DNA of 56,175 nucleotides from Balneolaceae bacterium (GCA_009711805.1 VEMX01000031.1:1-56175); one strand, 5' to 3'; positions 28,106 to 37,672 are shown, counted from the stretch's first letter. A program made the numbers and translations. Notes: a model not told the origin generated them from the letters alone.

Positions 28106-28686
28106 TTACCCAAGATTCTCTCTATCGCTGAATACATAAACCATCCATCCGAACGAAGAGATAAAGATGATACGCTGCCATATTCCCATATAATCCGAAA
28201 TCTCGAACATAAGAATAGAAAGAACTGTGACGAACACGCCTATCCCAAAGGCTATCAGTTGGTCTGTGATGTTCTTTAGTATAAAAGTAGAAGACACTAC
28301 CAAAAATGTAAAGGTAAAACCGGTCTATAGTGGCAAAGAGGGAGTAAAGCTCATCATGCCGGACATAGTAGTTTGTGATCCCTGTTTCTATTGGGGCATG
28401 CCGGTAGATAGCTGCAAGAACGAGGGCAGTTCCGAAAAGAAGCAATAGCATCCGGTGGAGCCAATATCTTTTATAATAATTCCATCCACTTGCAATGCTG
28501 CCCAAGCCTAAAGCGGCAAAGGTGATATTCATAATCCAGGCATGGGGCGAGTATTGAACTCCCAGATGGCTGGTGGTGTTTTTTACAATGAAATAGAAAT
28601 CTACACTAAAGAAGGGCAATTAAAAAAGATACACTCCACATAAACAAATAGGGGATAAACAGGTATATGGTTTTCTGAGATTTCAT
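28106..28686 (-). pseudogene. DUF998-like membrane protein gene with two frameshifts
   Basis: Three frame segments join into one six-helix-like membrane protein of about 190 residues. Segment 1 starts at the ATG at 28686 (MKSQKTIYLFIPYLFMWSVS) and stops near 28608. Segment 2 continues in another frame with FSVDFYFIVKNTTSHLGVQY, SPHAWIMNITFAALGLGSIASGW and DELYSLFATIDRF. Near 28300-28330 it shifts again to VVSSTFILKNITDQLIAFGIG and ends SFGWMVYVFSDRENLG at 28106. The second segment resembles DUF998 proteins. Two shifts argue for a pseudogene; sequencing error is possible but less likely. Confidence 0.65.
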
Positions 28687-28700
28687 CCCATGTCTATAAA

Positions 28701-28985
28701 TTAGCTTAGTTCCTTTAGCCGGTCCAGGATATGAAGGAGTTTTATTTTCTTGTTGATGTAATCCTTTTTGATGAAATCCAGTCGATATAGAATTTCATCT
28801 TCATAATGGTCACGTTCATCCTTTGGGTTCTGTCCATACGACTGAAAGTGTCGTTTTATAGTTTTGTCCTTATAAAGTCCCAGTTTGGATTTACAATCCA
28901 GGCATATAGTATGCCCGTACAGGTTTATGTTTGAGTTTTCGTCCTCAGCTCCACACCGATAGCACACGTTGGCTTTATTTTCCAT
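28701..28985 (-). CDS. Small protein with putative Cys4 zinc ribbon
   Basis: This 94-residue protein has an N-terminal pair of knuckles, CYRCGAEDE and CLDCKSKLG, spaced as in a treble-clef or ribbon zinc site. A highly charged, helical C-terminus follows (DERDHYEDEILYRLDFIKKDYINKKIKLLHILDRL). I do not recognise a family. It may bind nucleic acid or protein, but this is only inferred from the Cys pattern. It lies 14 bp upstream of the broken DUF998-like gene on the same strand. Confidence 0.6.
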   Translation of the reverse strand: MENKANVCYRCGAEDENSNINLYGHTICLDCKSKLGLYKDKTIKRHFQSYGQNPKDERDHYEDEILYRLDFIKKDYINKKIKLLHILDRLKELS

Positions 28986-29039
28986 GATGAAAGGTTAATT
29001 AGCTGGTTGTTAGTCTTTACGAAATCAGATGTTACTTTT

Positions 29040-30194
29040 TTATGAAGAGTGAGCAACTAAAATCTCTGCCAGTTTATCCAGTTCCGACTTTTCATTATAT
29101 ATATTCGGAGAAATCCGAATCGAATCCCCACGGTACGATACTATAATGTTTTCATCTTTCAAGGCCTGTTGAATCTGTTCCATATCATGATGTTCTGCTA
29201 ACCTGATCCCAAATAAATGGGAAGCCCGGTATTTATCATCTTCAATCCAAAATCCGTGCTTGTGAAGTTCTGGTACCAGGTCCACAATTAACTGCCGGCA
29301 ATGGGCCTGAATGTTGATAGGACCCCAGGTGTTAATCTGCTTGATGGCTTCCAGCATCATGGGCACCAGGATGAAGTTGCTGTGCTCGCCTACCTCGTAG
29401 CGTAGGGCTCCGTGCTGATAGCCATCATTATAATTCACAAGGTTGGCAAAATCTTCACTTTTATAACGGTTGATCCAGTTTTCTTCAACCGGGGTTCCTT
29501 CATCAAGCGCAGACCCATAATAAGCCAATCCCATACTGTAAGGGCCCATCAACCATTTATACCCGGCACATACCAAGGCATCGGGTTCAATTTCTTGTAC
29601 ATCAAAGGGAAGGGCGCCCACCGATTGTGTTCCATCAATAACCAGCCATGCATTATACTCCCGACTTTTTTTTCTGATTGATTTTAGGTCGAAGAGTGTA
29701 CCATCAGCCCAATGAATGTTACCAAGTGCAACCAGTTTGGTTCTGGGGTTGATGGCCTCAATGATTTCTTCATTCCAGATACGTCCTCGGTCTTTCAGTG
29801 TATCCGGTGCAGATACGGTTATGATTTTTGCATTTGTTTTCCGTGCCAGACTTTGCCAAGGATATACATTACTGGGAAATTGTTCACCTACTACTACAAT
29901 TTCATCCCCGAAAGACAAGGAAAGGTTATGGGCTACATTGGCCATGCCATAAGAAACAGAAGGAATTACTGTTATTCGGTTGGCTTCTGCAGCATTGATA
30001 GTTTTTGCGAATTCGGTTCTTAATCTTTCCGTTTGCCCAAAAAAATCATCTGTACTGATGTTGAATGGATTACGCTTGGCTTTGAGCCCTTTTATACCTG
30101 CTTCTTCAACACGTTTTAACTGTGGCGACATATAACCACAGTTTAAATAGGTTACAGATTCTTTGAACTGAAATAGATGTTTCTGGCATTCCAT
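29040..30194 (-). CDS. Class V aminotransferase (PLP-dependent, NifS/CsdA-like fold)
   Basis: This 384-residue fold-type I PLP enzyme opens with FKESVTYLNCGYMSPQLKRV and has the PLP Lys in LVCAGYKWLMGPYSMG. WLVIDGTQSVGALPFDVQ provides the Asp that holds the PLP ring nitrogen. VIPSVSYGMANVA is the cofactor phosphate region. It does not show the Cys loop expected of a cysteine desulfurase, so an isopenicillin-epimerase or kynureninase-like aminotransferase is likely. The exact substrate is unknown. It is a single gene, divergent from the GNAT gene at 30342. Confidence 0.82.
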   Translation of the reverse strand: MECQKHLFQFKESVTYLNCGYMSPQLKRVEEAGIKGLKAKRNPFNISTDDFFGQTERLRTEFAKTINAAEANRITVIPSVSYGMANVAHNLSLSFGDEIVVVGEQFPSNVYPWQSLARKTNAKIITVSAPDTLKDRGRIWNEEIIEAINPRTKLVALGNIHWADGTLFDLKSIRKKSREYNAWLVIDGTQSVGALPFDVQEIEPDALVCAGYKWLMGPYSMGLAYYGSALDEGTPVEENWINRYKSEDFANLVNYNDGYQHGALRYEVGEHSNFILVPMMLEAIKQINTWGPINIQAHCRQLIVDLVPELHKHGFWIEDDKYRASHLFGIRLAEHHDMEQIQQALKDENIIVSYRGDSIRISPNIYNEKSELDKLAEILVAHSS

Positions 30195-30341
30195 AACAAA
30201 TTTTGTGAATTATAATTAAAAGCAGTAACAGTAAACAACACAGAAAATACAGAACGATAAATGTATTAAAATGATGGCTTACTAAAAAAGTATATATATT
30301 GAACACGCTAATACAAACAGTGCCGCTCAAAAGATTGCTTT

Positions 30342-30818
30342 ATGGATATTAGAAAGACTACAAAGGCAGATTTACAGCTTATAAGTGAGATGAATGAAGG
30401 TGCTCTCCCTCATGTAAATAGTATATCTATAGAAGAGTTTGAATGGTTTCTGAAACATGCCAGGTTCTTTTTGACTGTTGAAGGTGATGGGATAATAGCC
30501 GGATTCTTAATTGTACTTGGACCAGAGTTGAAGTATGACAGTCTCAATTATGATTACTTTTCAACGCATTATGATAATTTTGATTATGTAGATCGTATTG
30601 TTATTGACAAGGCTTACAGGAGCATGGGGTATGGAGCAGCTTTGTATCGCTGGTTGTTTGAACACTCATCGGCGCCACTTGTGTGTTGCGAAGTAAATGT
30701 AAAACCCAGAAACCAGGGATCCTTGGCATTTCACGAAAGGATGGGATTTAAAGAAGTAGGCCAACACGATACCGAGGGCGGAAAAAAAAGAGTTTCGTTA
30801 CAGGTTAAAGAGTTATAG
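30342..30818 (+). CDS. GNAT-family N-acetyltransferase
   Basis: This 158-residue protein has a complete GNAT core: MDIRKTTKADLQLISEMNEG at strand 1, FLTVEGDGIIAGFLIVLG at strands 2-4, then the acetyl-CoA binding loop VDRIVIDKAYRSMGYGAALYRWLFEH (R-x-x-G-x-G). AFHERMGFKEVGQHDTEGGKKR completes the C-terminal strands. The acceptor is unknown. It diverges from the class V aminotransferase. Confidence 0.82.
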   Translation: MDIRKTTKADLQLISEMNEGALPHVNSISIEEFEWFLKHARFFLTVEGDGIIAGFLIVLGPELKYDSLNYDYFSTHYDNFDYVDRIVIDKAYRSMGYGAALYRWLFEHSSAPLVCCEVNVKPRNQGSLAFHERMGFKEVGQHDTEGGKKRVSLQVKEL

Positions 30819-31027
30819 TGTTGGATGCTGGGAATTGCAAGGGTGATTAGATTGTCGACAAATGATTTGTGCAAAACTACAGAAGAAGAACTGCAGGTCA
30901 TTACAAAAAAAAGTTAACATGCATAAATTATGGCCGATAAATAAAGTACACCGGTTTTGGAAAACCATATATAACGGAGGTTACGTACAAAACGGGCATG
31001 ATAGATAGATACATACATGATAGAGAG

Positions 31028-31056
31028 AGTCGGCTGTCAAAAGCAGTCGACTTTTT
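31028..31056 (+). terminator. Hairpin with T tract in the GNAT-ilvA gap
   Basis: AGTCGGCTG (31028-31036) pairs with CAGTCGACT (31044-31052, one G-T wobble) over a 7-nt loop and continues into TTTT. The T tract faces the plus strand, 210 bp after the GNAT stop. It would be the distal terminator of GNAT or of a short RNA starting in the gap. It also lies 11 bp past the ilvA stop on the other strand, where no T tract follows. Confidence 0.6.
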
Positions 31057-31067
31057 ATCATTAGAGG

Positions 31068-32333
31068 TCATATCAAAAAGCGAAACAGCGAGGGTTGGTT
31101 GTTGATGTACTCAAAGCGAATATTTCCGGCTTCCATACGCTGCATAAGAGGCTCAAGGTCATCCCTGGATTTAAGTTCAATCCCTACCAAAGCAGGTCCC
31201 TGTTCCCGGTTTGTTTTCTTCGAATATTCGAAGTGTGCAATATCATCCGTTTCCCCCAGCACATTATTGAGGAATCCTCGTAAAGCACCTGCCCTCTGAG
31301 GAAACTCTATAATAAAGTAATGCTTTAGTCCTTCGTACAGCATCGACCGTTCTTTAATTTCAGCCGTTCGAATAATATCATTATTGCTGCCGCTCAATAT
31401 ACAGGTGACATTACATCCCCGGATCTCATCCTGTAGCAGATCTAAAGCCGCCACTGATAGAGCTCCGGCAGGTTCAGCCACAATGGCTTGCTCATTATAA
31501 AGTTTCAGAATGGTGCTGCATACTTTGCCTTCCGGGATGGTGATCACACGGTCTAACACATTACGGCATATTTCAAAAGTATGATCACCTACCCGTTTAA
31601 CAGCCGCTCCATCTACAAATTTGTTGATTTCATTAAGGGTGACAATTTTGCCGGCTTCCAACGACCGTTTCATTGCAGGCGCTCCTTCCGGTTCCACACC
31701 AATGATCTTGGTATGCGGAGATATCTCCTTAAAATAGGTACCTACTCCTGAGGCAAGTCCCCCTCCGCCTACCGGAAGGATGAGATAATCGATAGGGGCG
31801 TCACTGTCTTCCAGTATTTCCAGACCTACCGTTCCCTGACCTTCAATAATCTTAGGATCGTCGAAAGGAGGGATAAATGTGGCATCTTGTTCGGTACAGA
31901 ACTTCATAGCCTCATAAAAGGAGTCATCAAAAGTATCTCCGTGGAGTACTACATCAACAAACTCATTGCCGAACATTTTTACCTGTTTTACTTTTTGTTC
32001 GGGAGTAGGGATGGGCATGAAAATAGTGCCGTGCATCTTTTTTTCGGAGCAGGCAAAAGCTACCCCTTGTGCATGATTTCCTGCACTGGCACATACAATT
32101 CCGTTTTTTAGTTCTTCTTCCGAAAGACTTTGAATTTTATGGAAAGCTCCCCGGATTTTATAGGAACGCACTATCTGCAGATCTTCCCTTTTCAAAGATA
32201 TATTTGCATTAAACTCTTCCGACAACTGTGCATTTGAGGACAAGGGGGTACGTGTAGCCACTCCTTTCAGGATATAGGCTGCCTTCCTGATATTTTGAAC
32301 AGATACTGTAGGCAACGTTTCTACTTGGGACAT
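31068..32333 (-). CDS. ilvA: Threonine ammonia-lyase (biosynthetic type, ACT-like C-terminus)
   Basis: IlvA deaminates threonine to 2-oxobutanoate, the first step of isoleucine synthesis. The 421 residues have the PLP Lys in VRSYKIRGAFHK, ASAGNHAQGVAFA, the phosphate-binding PVGGGGLASG and ILSGSNND. A single ACT-like regulatory module (YFIIEFPQRAGALRGFLNNVLG) occupies the last 85 residues, so isoleucine feedback is likely. It is the last gene on the ilv side, separated from ilvC by an intrinsic terminator, so it may have its own promoter or depend on read-through. Confidence 0.94.
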   Translation of the reverse strand: MSQVETLPTVSVQNIRKAAYILKGVATRTPLSSNAQLSEEFNANISLKREDLQIVRSYKIRGAFHKIQSLSEEELKNGIVCASAGNHAQGVAFACSEKKMHGTIFMPIPTPEQKVKQVKMFGNEFVDVVLHGDTFDDSFYEAMKFCTEQDATFIPPFDDPKIIEGQGTVGLEILEDSDAPIDYLILPVGGGGLASGVGTYFKEISPHTKIIGVEPEGAPAMKRSLEAGKIVTLNEINKFVDGAAVKRVGDHTFEICRNVLDRVITIPEGKVCSTILKLYNEQAIVAEPAGALSVAALDLLQDEIRGCNVTCILSGSNNDIIRTAEIKERSMLYEGLKHYFIIEFPQRAGALRGFLNNVLGETDDIAHFEYSKKTNREQGPALVGIELKSRDDLEPLMQRMEAGNIRFEYINNQPSLFRFLI

Positions 32334-32376
32334 TTAGGTTCTAAATATTTTTGAGGGGTATATATTACTTGAATCC

Positions 32377-32414
32377 AAAAAGGGGAGTCAGATCCATGTT
32401 TAATCCAACTCCCC
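32377..32414 (-). terminator. Intrinsic terminator after ilvC
   Basis: On the minus strand, GGGGAGT (complement of 32408-32414) pairs with ACTCCCC (complement of 32382-32388) and five T residues follow (32377-32381). It lies 10 bp after the ilvC stop and 44 bp before the ilvA start, splitting the ilv run into ilvDBNC and ilvA. Confidence 0.75.
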
Positions 32415-32423
32415 AATGATGAC

Positions 32424-33509
32424 TTATTCTTCAGCTACTACTTCTTCAGCTTCAGTTTCCGCTTTGTTGTTTTCGGGACGCAGCTGTCGTACGGTAGCAC
32501 CCGCTTTCCACATTTCAGAATCACGCAGTTCAGCCAGTTCTTTCTCCAGCTTGGCACGGTAATCGTCCTGGCTGTTAGAATCGATAGATCGTTGTGCTTC
32601 ACGCCCTGATTCTACTTCTTCATACAAGTTGTTGAAGACCGGTTTGGTAGCATCGCGGAATTTCTTCCACCAGTCGAGAGCTCCCCGTTGAGCGGTGGTA
32701 GAGCAATTGGCGTACATCCAATCCATGCCATTTTCTGCAACCAGCGGCATCAGTGATTGTGTCAATTCTTCTACGGTTTCATTGAAGGCTTCTGAAGGGG
32801 TATGTCCGTGGGAGCGCAGTACTTCATACTGAGCAGCAAAAATACCCTGGATAGCTCCCATCAATGTACCGCGTTCACCAGTAAGATCGCTATATACTTC
32901 GTTTCTGAAGCTGGTTTTGAACAAATAGCCAGAGCCAACGCCTATACCCAGAGCGGTCACTCTTTCTTTAGCCCGCCCTGTAGCGTCCTGGAAAATTGCG
33001 TAGCTGGAGTTCAGGCCCCTGCCTTCCAGAAACATGCGCCGGAGGGAGGTGCCTGAACCTTTGGGAGCTACTAATATAACATCCACATTTTCAGGAGGGA
33101 TGATGCCTGTACGGTCTTTATATGTAATACCAAAACCGTGCGAAAAGTAGAGGGCATCACCTTCGTTAAGGTTTTCTTTAACCGTGGGCCAAACAGCAAT
33201 CTGCCCGGCATCAGAAAGCAGGTATTGAATAACGGTTCCCCGCTGGGCTGCTTCGGCAAGTTCGAAAAGTGTTTCGCCGGGAACCCAGCCATCAGCGACG
33301 GCTTTATCCCAGGTGGGGGAATCTTTTCGTTGCCCTATAATTACGTTAAATCCATTATCTTTTAAGTTGAGAGCTTGCCCGGGGCCCTGTACGCCATAGC
33401 CTAAAACGGCAATGGTTTCTTCTTTCATGGTTTCCCGCGCTTTGTCGAGGGGAAACTCTTCCCTGGTTACAACTTCTTCTTCTACTCCGCCAAAATTTAG
33501 TGTTGCCAT
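32424..33509 (-). CDS. ilvC: Ketol-acid reductoisomerase
   Basis: IlvC isomerises and reduces acetolactate or acetohydroxybutyrate. This class I-like protein of 361 residues begins with a Rossmann site AVLGYGVQGPGQALNLKDNG and a cofactor-selecting loop GQRKDSPTWDKA. Helical-domain metal ligands lie in YSDLTGERGTLMGAIQG and NETVEELTQSL. The C-terminus has an acidic extension (ETEAEEVVAEE) beyond the usual length. It follows ilvN by 18 bp and is the last gene before the ilv terminator. Confidence 0.95.
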   Translation of the reverse strand: MATLNFGGVEEEVVTREEFPLDKARETMKEETIAVLGYGVQGPGQALNLKDNGFNVIIGQRKDSPTWDKAVADGWVPGETLFELAEAAQRGTVIQYLLSDAGQIAVWPTVKENLNEGDALYFSHGFGITYKDRTGIIPPENVDVILVAPKGSGTSLRRMFLEGRGLNSSYAIFQDATGRAKERVTALGIGVGSGYLFKTSFRNEVYSDLTGERGTLMGAIQGIFAAQYEVLRSHGHTPSEAFNETVEELTQSLMPLVAENGMDWMYANCSTTAQRGALDWWKKFRDATKPVFNNLYEEVESGREAQRSIDSNSQDDYRAKLEKELAELRDSEMWKAGATVRQLRPENNKAETEAEEVVAEE

Positions 33510-33527
33510 AATGTTATTAGGTCGTTT

Positions 33528-34070
33528 TTATATATCTGAGATTAATTCTTCTGTTGAGTTTTGTTTCATAAAACCAGAAATACCTTTCTGCTTTTTGGAT
33601 ACGGCTACCCGGCCCGATTGGGAAAACTCAATAATGCCGTATGGTTTCAGGTCTTCGAAAAGCTGAAGGGTTTCTTCGTGATAACCTGTTTTTTCTATTA
33701 CCGTGAAATCTTTTTCCATAGTAAGCACCCTGGCATGGTGTGCCCGAACAATTTTTTCGGCTTTACCGCCGTGTGCAAATACCTTGGTAGGGATTTTATA
33801 GATAGCCATCTGCTGCTGGATTATATCATCATTTTCGTGGGAGTAAGCCCATAATACATCCACCAGCCCTTCAATTTGTTTCACCACTTTGTCGGCCACC
33901 TCTTTGGGTTCGCGAATCACAACCGTGTATCGGTGAATTCCTTCCTGCTCGCTCGCCGAGACGGTCAGGCTTTCGATGTTTATTTTTCGTTTAGTGAAAA
34001 TGATGGTGATGCGATTGAGCAATCCCACCTGGTTTTCGGTATAAACTGTAATTGTAAAGTCTTTAGTCAT
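33528..34070 (-). CDS. ilvN: Acetolactate synthase small (regulatory) subunit
   Basis: This 180-residue ACT-domain protein activates IlvB and confers feedback control. It starts [21 protein letters not shown] and [23 protein letters not shown], the ACT ligand-binding region. The second half has MAIYKIPTK and [38 protein letters not shown], the usual C-terminal half. It overlaps the ilvB stop by 8 bp. Confidence 0.94.
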   Translation of the reverse strand: MTKDFTITVYTENQVGLLNRITIIFTKRKINIESLTVSASEQEGIHRYTVVIREPKEVADKVVKQIEGLVDVLWAYSHENDDIIQQQMAIYKIPTKVFAHGGKAEKIVRAHHARVLTMEKDFTVIEKTGYHEETLQLFEDLKPYGIIEFSQSGRVAVSKKQKGISGFMKQNSTEELISDI

Positions 34071-35817
34071 TGTATTGTTGCTCCAATATCATGTCTGAAA
34101 CTGAGTGTCCGCTGGGTACCATCGGAAATACATTATTTTCTTTACCCACCATTACTTCCAGGAAATAAGATCCTTTGTAACTGATGAAATCTTTGATAGC
34201 ATCTTCCAGCTGTTCGCGTTGTGTTACTTTATTGGTTTTGAGACCAAAACCAGCCACTACATTCTGGAAATGCGGGTTTTTCATCTCGGTAAATGAATAT
34301 CGTTTATCGAAGAAGAGCTGCTGCCACTGGCGCACCATTCCCAGAAATTCATTGTTGAGAAGCAGGATCTTAACATCCAGTTCATTTTGATAGATAGTGG
34401 CCAATTCCTGCATGGTCATCTGGAAGCCACCATCACCAATGACACTAACCACGGGCCGGTCGGGAGCGGCAAGTTTAGCTCCGATAGCAGCAGGTAAACC
34501 AAATCCCATGGTACCTAGTCCTCCAGAGGTTATATTGCTCTTTGACTTAGTAAACTTGCTATATCGGCAGGCTACCATTTGGTGTTGTCCAACATCGGTA
34601 ACCACAATAGCTTCACCTTTTGTTTGTTCGGAAATAATCCGGATAACTTCTCCCATGCTTAGTTCATCGCAGGAGGGATAAAGCTCATTTTTGATAACTT
34701 TTTCATATTCCATTCGGTCACATTCATGAAATTGCGCCATCCATTTTGTATGCGTATTGGGTTTCACCAATTTGGTGAGTGCTGGCAATGTTTCTTTGGC
34801 GTCTCCAAGAACAGCTACATCGGTTTTTACATTTTTATCTATTTCAGCCGGATCAATTTCCAGGTGTATTACTTTAGCTTGTTTGGCATAGTGATCCAGG
34901 CTGCCGGTAACCCGGTCATCGAAACGCATGCCCACGGCAATCAAAAGATCACATTCGTTGGTAAGCACATTGGGTCCATAATTACCGTGCATGCCCAGCA
35001 TTCCTACATTAAGAGGGTGATCGGTTTCAAGGGCAGAAAGTCCCATAATGGTCCAGGCAGAGGGAATGCCGGCTTTTTCGATGAACTGTTTAAACTCTGT
35101 TTCGGCATTAGCCAGAACCACTCCCTGTCCAAACAGCACATAAGGGCGTTCAGCTTCGTTAATGAGCTTTGCGGCTTCTTCAATTTTGGTATGATCAACT
35201 ACAGGGACAGGCCGGTAACTGCGCAGTCCTTTGCATTTGCGATATTCAAAATCGAATTCCTGAAACTGGGCATCTTTGGTAATATCAATAAGCACAGGGC
35301 CGGGTCTGCCAGATTTTGCCACATAAAAAGCTTTGGCTAGGGCTTCGGGAATTTCTTCCGCTTTTGTTACCTGGTAGTTCCATTTTGTGACAGGCATTGA
35401 GATACCTATGACATCGGTTTCCTGGAAAGCATCACTGCCCAGCAGAGAAGAAGGTACCTGCCCGGTTATACATACCAGGGGGGTGGAATCTATTTTAGCA
35501 TCGGCTATACCTGTGATCAGGTTGGTGGCACCCGGTCCTGATGTGGCCAGGCACACGCCTGTTTTTCCCGAAACGCGGGCATATCCCTGGGCTCCATGAA
35601 TACATCCCTGTTCATGCCGCGAAAGTATATGGTTAATATGTTCGCCGTGGTCATAAAGGGCATCATAGACCGGCATAATAGCCCCTCCGGGATATCCAAA
35701 AAGGGTATCGACCTGCTCCTCTTTGAGGATTTCAATAATAGCCTCAGCTCCGCTCAGTCTTTTAGCGGTGGGAGTTGTACTTTTTTCTTTGATGATGGGG
35801 GTGGCCAGAGTGTCCAT
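34063..35817 (-). CDS. ilvB: Acetolactate synthase large (catalytic) subunit
   Basis: This 584-residue ThDP enzyme condenses pyruvate with pyruvate or 2-oxobutanoate. [22 protein letters not shown] and [18 protein letters not shown] hold the catalytic Glu. [15 protein letters not shown] is the FAD/ThDP region, and [15 protein letters not shown] and [17 protein letters not shown] hold the ThDP-Mg motif (GDGG-x-NN type). It follows ilvD by 29 bp and overlaps ilvN. Confidence 0.95.
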   Translation of the reverse strand: MDTLATPIIKEKSTTPTAKRLSGAEAIIEILKEEQVDTLFGYPGGAIMPVYDALYDHGEHINHILSRHEQGCIHGAQGYARVSGKTGVCLATSGPGATNLITGIADAKIDSTPLVCITGQVPSSLLGSDAFQETDVIGISMPVTKWNYQVTKAEEIPEALAKAFYVAKSGRPGPVLIDITKDAQFQEFDFEYRKCKGLRSYRPVPVVDHTKIEEAAKLINEAERPYVLFGQGVVLANAETEFKQFIEKAGIPSAWTIMGLSALETDHPLNVGMLGMHGNYGPNVLTNECDLLIAVGMRFDDRVTGSLDHYAKQAKVIHLEIDPAEIDKNVKTDVAVLGDAKETLPALTKLVKPNTHTKWMAQFHECDRMEYEKVIKNELYPSCDELSMGEVIRIISEQTKGEAIVVTDVGQHQMVACRYSKFTKSKSNITSGGLGTMGFGLPAAIGAKLAAPDRPVVSVIGDGGFQMTMQELATIYQNELDVKILLLNNEFLGMVRQWQQLFFDKRYSFTEMKNPHFQNVVAGFGLKTNKVTQREQLEDAIKDFISYKGSYFLEVMVGKENNVFPMVPSGHSVSDMILEQQYND

Positions 35818-35846
35818 TTGTTGATTAAATCAGATGCTTAGGGTTA

Positions 35847-37523
35847 TTATTCGTCGGTTATACAGCCTTTCGAAGCTGATGAAACAGTTTTAGCGTATTT
35901 GTACAGGGTTCCTGTAGTTTCTTTAAGTGGAGGCTGAAGCCATTCTTTCTTGCGGGCTTGCAGTTCTTCCTTCGGGATTAAAACGTCTATGGTATTATTT
36001 CGGGCATCAATCTTGATGGGATCTCCATCCTGCAGAAGGCCAATGGGACCGCCTGTTTGTGCTTCAGGGGTGATATGCCCAACTACAAATCCATGGGTCC
36101 CTCCAGAAAAACGACCGTCGGTAATAAGGGCAACTTCTTTACCAAGTCCGGCTCCCATGATGGCAGAGGTTGGTTTGAGCATTTCAGGCATACCCGGACC
36201 GCCTTTGGGACCTACGTACCGAATCACAACTACATCTCCGCTTTTAACTTCTCCTTTGCTGATGCCTTCGTTGGCTAATTGTTCACTTTCAAAAACACGG
36301 GCGGTACCTTCGAACAATTCTCCTTCTTTACCGGTGATTTTAGCAACAGCACCTTCAGGAGCTAAATTTCCATACAATATTTGTATATGCCCATTTTCTT
36401 TAATGGGAGTTTCTATAGGAAAAATGATTCGCTGCCCGATGTCTACCGGGCGGATGTCTTTCAGGTTCTCTGTGATGGTTTTTCCGGTTACCGTCATGCA
36501 GTCCCCATCCAGAAGATCATGTTCCAGCATATATTTCATTACGGCAGGCACGCCTCCGGATTTATGCAAATCTTCCATCACATATTGACCGCTGGGCTTC
36601 AGGTCTGCGAGGAAAGGAGTGGTGTCGCTGAGGCGTTGGAAGTCGTCCAGAGTTAATTGGATGTTGGCCGTTTTAGCAATAGCCAACAAATGCAGTACCG
36701 CATTGGTGGATCCTCCCAGAACTATGGCAAGCCGTATGGCATTTTCAAAAGAAGACTTGCTCAGTATATCCAAAGGGGTAATATCGTGTTTAAGCAGATT
36801 GAGTAAGTGTTTTCCAACAATCTCACACTCGAGGGTTTTAGTATAATCTTGAGCGGGATTGGATGAATTATAGGGGATGCTCATTCCCAATGCTTCTATC
36901 GCAGAAGACATAGTATTGGCGGTATACATTCCACCACAGGCTCCTGCTCCGGGGCAAGCGTGTTTTATCACATCTTTAAATTCGGTCTTGGTGATTTTTC
37001 CGGTTACTTTTTGTCCCCACGCTTCGAAAGCAGATACAACGTCCAGCTTCTGTCCATTATGAAAACCCGGGGCTATAGTTCCTCCATACACCAGGATAGC
37101 CGGGCGGTTTACCCGAATCATGGCCATCATGGCTCCCGGCATATTTTTATCACAACCTACGATTGCTGCCATCCCATCGTAGGACATTCCCTTTACCACC
37201 GATTCCATAGAATCTGCTATGAGGTCGCGAGAGGGGAGGGAATAACGCATTCCCGGAGTTCCCATCGAGATGCCGTCGCTGATGCCTATAGTGTTGAAAA
37301 TAAGCCCATTCATTCCAGAGGCTTCAATTCCCTTTTTTACGTGCAGGGCCAAGTCGTTGAGGTGCATATTACAGGGATTCCCTTCATAGCCGGTGCTGGC
37401 TACTCCTATCAAGGGTTTCTGCATATCTTCATCCGACAGGCCAATGGCATGGAGCATGGCCTGGGCGGCAGGCTGAGAATCATCTTGAGTTACTTGTTTA
37501 CTGTATTTGTTTAATTCTGACAT
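35847..37523 (-). CDS. ilvD: Dihydroxy-acid dehydratase
   Basis: This 558-residue Fe-S enzyme dehydrates dihydroxy acids to the branched-chain 2-keto acids. Cluster and metal ligands lie in [29 protein letters not shown] and [17 protein letters not shown]; the active-site Ser lies in [16 protein letters not shown]. It is the first structural gene of the ilv operon. Its ATG is only 19 bp after a terminator-like T9 run, so transcription must pass the leader attenuator first. Confidence 0.95.
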   Translation of the reverse strand: MSELNKYSKQVTQDDSQPAAQAMLHAIGLSDEDMQKPLIGVASTGYEGNPCNMHLNDLALHVKKGIEASGMNGLIFNTIGISDGISMGTPGMRYSLPSRDLIADSMESVVKGMSYDGMAAIVGCDKNMPGAMMAMIRVNRPAILVYGGTIAPGFHNGQKLDVVSAFEAWGQKVTGKITKTEFKDVIKHACPGAGACGGMYTANTMSSAIEALGMSIPYNSSNPAQDYTKTLECEIVGKHLLNLLKHDITPLDILSKSSFENAIRLAIVLGGSTNAVLHLLAIAKTANIQLTLDDFQRLSDTTPFLADLKPSGQYVMEDLHKSGGVPAVMKYMLEHDLLDGDCMTVTGKTITENLKDIRPVDIGQRIIFPIETPIKENGHIQILYGNLAPEGAVAKITGKEGELFEGTARVFESEQLANEGISKGEVKSGDVVVIRYVGPKGGPGMPEMLKPTSAIMGAGLGKEVALITDGRFSGGTHGFVVGHITPEAQTGGPIGLLQDGDPIKIDARNNTIDVLIPKEELQARKKEWLQPPLKETTGTLYKYAKTVSSASKGCITDE

Positions 37524-37541
37524 TTGAAAATTTTATTAACC

Positions 37542-37575
37542 AAAAAAAAAGCCTTCCCGATTTGGGAAGGCTTTT
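37542..37575 (-). terminator. Attenuator terminator before ilvD
   Basis: On the minus strand, AAAAGCCTTCCC (complement of 37564-37575) pairs with GGGAAGGCTTTT and nine T residues end it (complement of 37542-37550). This 12-bp perfect stem with 5-nt loop lies between a 24-codon leader frame and ilvD, so it would stop transcription into the operon rather than end the previous gene, whose stop is 204 bp upstream. Confidence 0.92.
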
Positions 37576-37613
37576 AAGAATCACATTCTTTTTAATGCTA
37601 CAAAGCTTCCCCC
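37576..37613 (-). promoter_or_regulatory. Putative antiterminator arm and spacer hairpin of the ilv leader
   Basis: The minus-strand segment GGGGGAAGCTTTG (complement of 37601-37613) covers codons 20-24 of the leader. Its GGGAAGCTTT can pair with the terminator 5' arm AAAGCCTTCCC, leaving one bulged C. That pairing would exclude the terminator. Between them AAGAAT-GTG-ATTCTT (37576-37590) forms a small hairpin. A ribosome stalled on the upstream Ile codons would leave this arm free; one that reaches the stop codon would cover it. This is the classical attenuation logic, inferred from base pairing only. Confidence 0.7.
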
Positions 37614-37672
37614 GGCCGGTATGGAATACCGATAATTTGAATAATGACCAGAGAAATAATAATTGTACGCAT
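37598..37672 (-). CDS. ilvL: ilv operon leader peptide, isoleucine-rich (24 residues)
   Basis: An ATG at 37672 opens a 24-codon frame that ends TAG at 37598, 74 bp before ilvD. Residues 1-16 are MRTIIISLVIIQIIGI and residues 17-24 are PYRPGEAL. Eight of the first 16 residues are Ile, in runs ATT ATT ATT, ATT ATT and ATT ATC, with Leu8 and Val9 alongside. Such a composition directly before a terminator and a BCAA operon is the hallmark of an attenuation leader. No strong Shine-Dalgarno sequence precedes it. The promoter should lie in 37673-37778 or within the end of the neighbouring gene; no box was assigned. Confidence 0.85.
   Translation of the reverse strand: MRTIIISLVIIQIIGIPYRPGEAL

Noticed and set aside
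30864-31019. 51-codon open frame in the GNAT-ilvA gap
   Set aside because: No recognisable character, unusual composition, and no supporting start signal.
32316-32393. Short frame before ilvA as a third leader peptide
   Set aside because: It has few branched-chain codons, overlaps the ilvC terminator and the ilvA start, and no second terminator follows.
34726-35340. 204-codon open frame opposite ilvB
   Set aside because: It is an antisense shadow of a conserved gene; the encoded sequence has no family motif.
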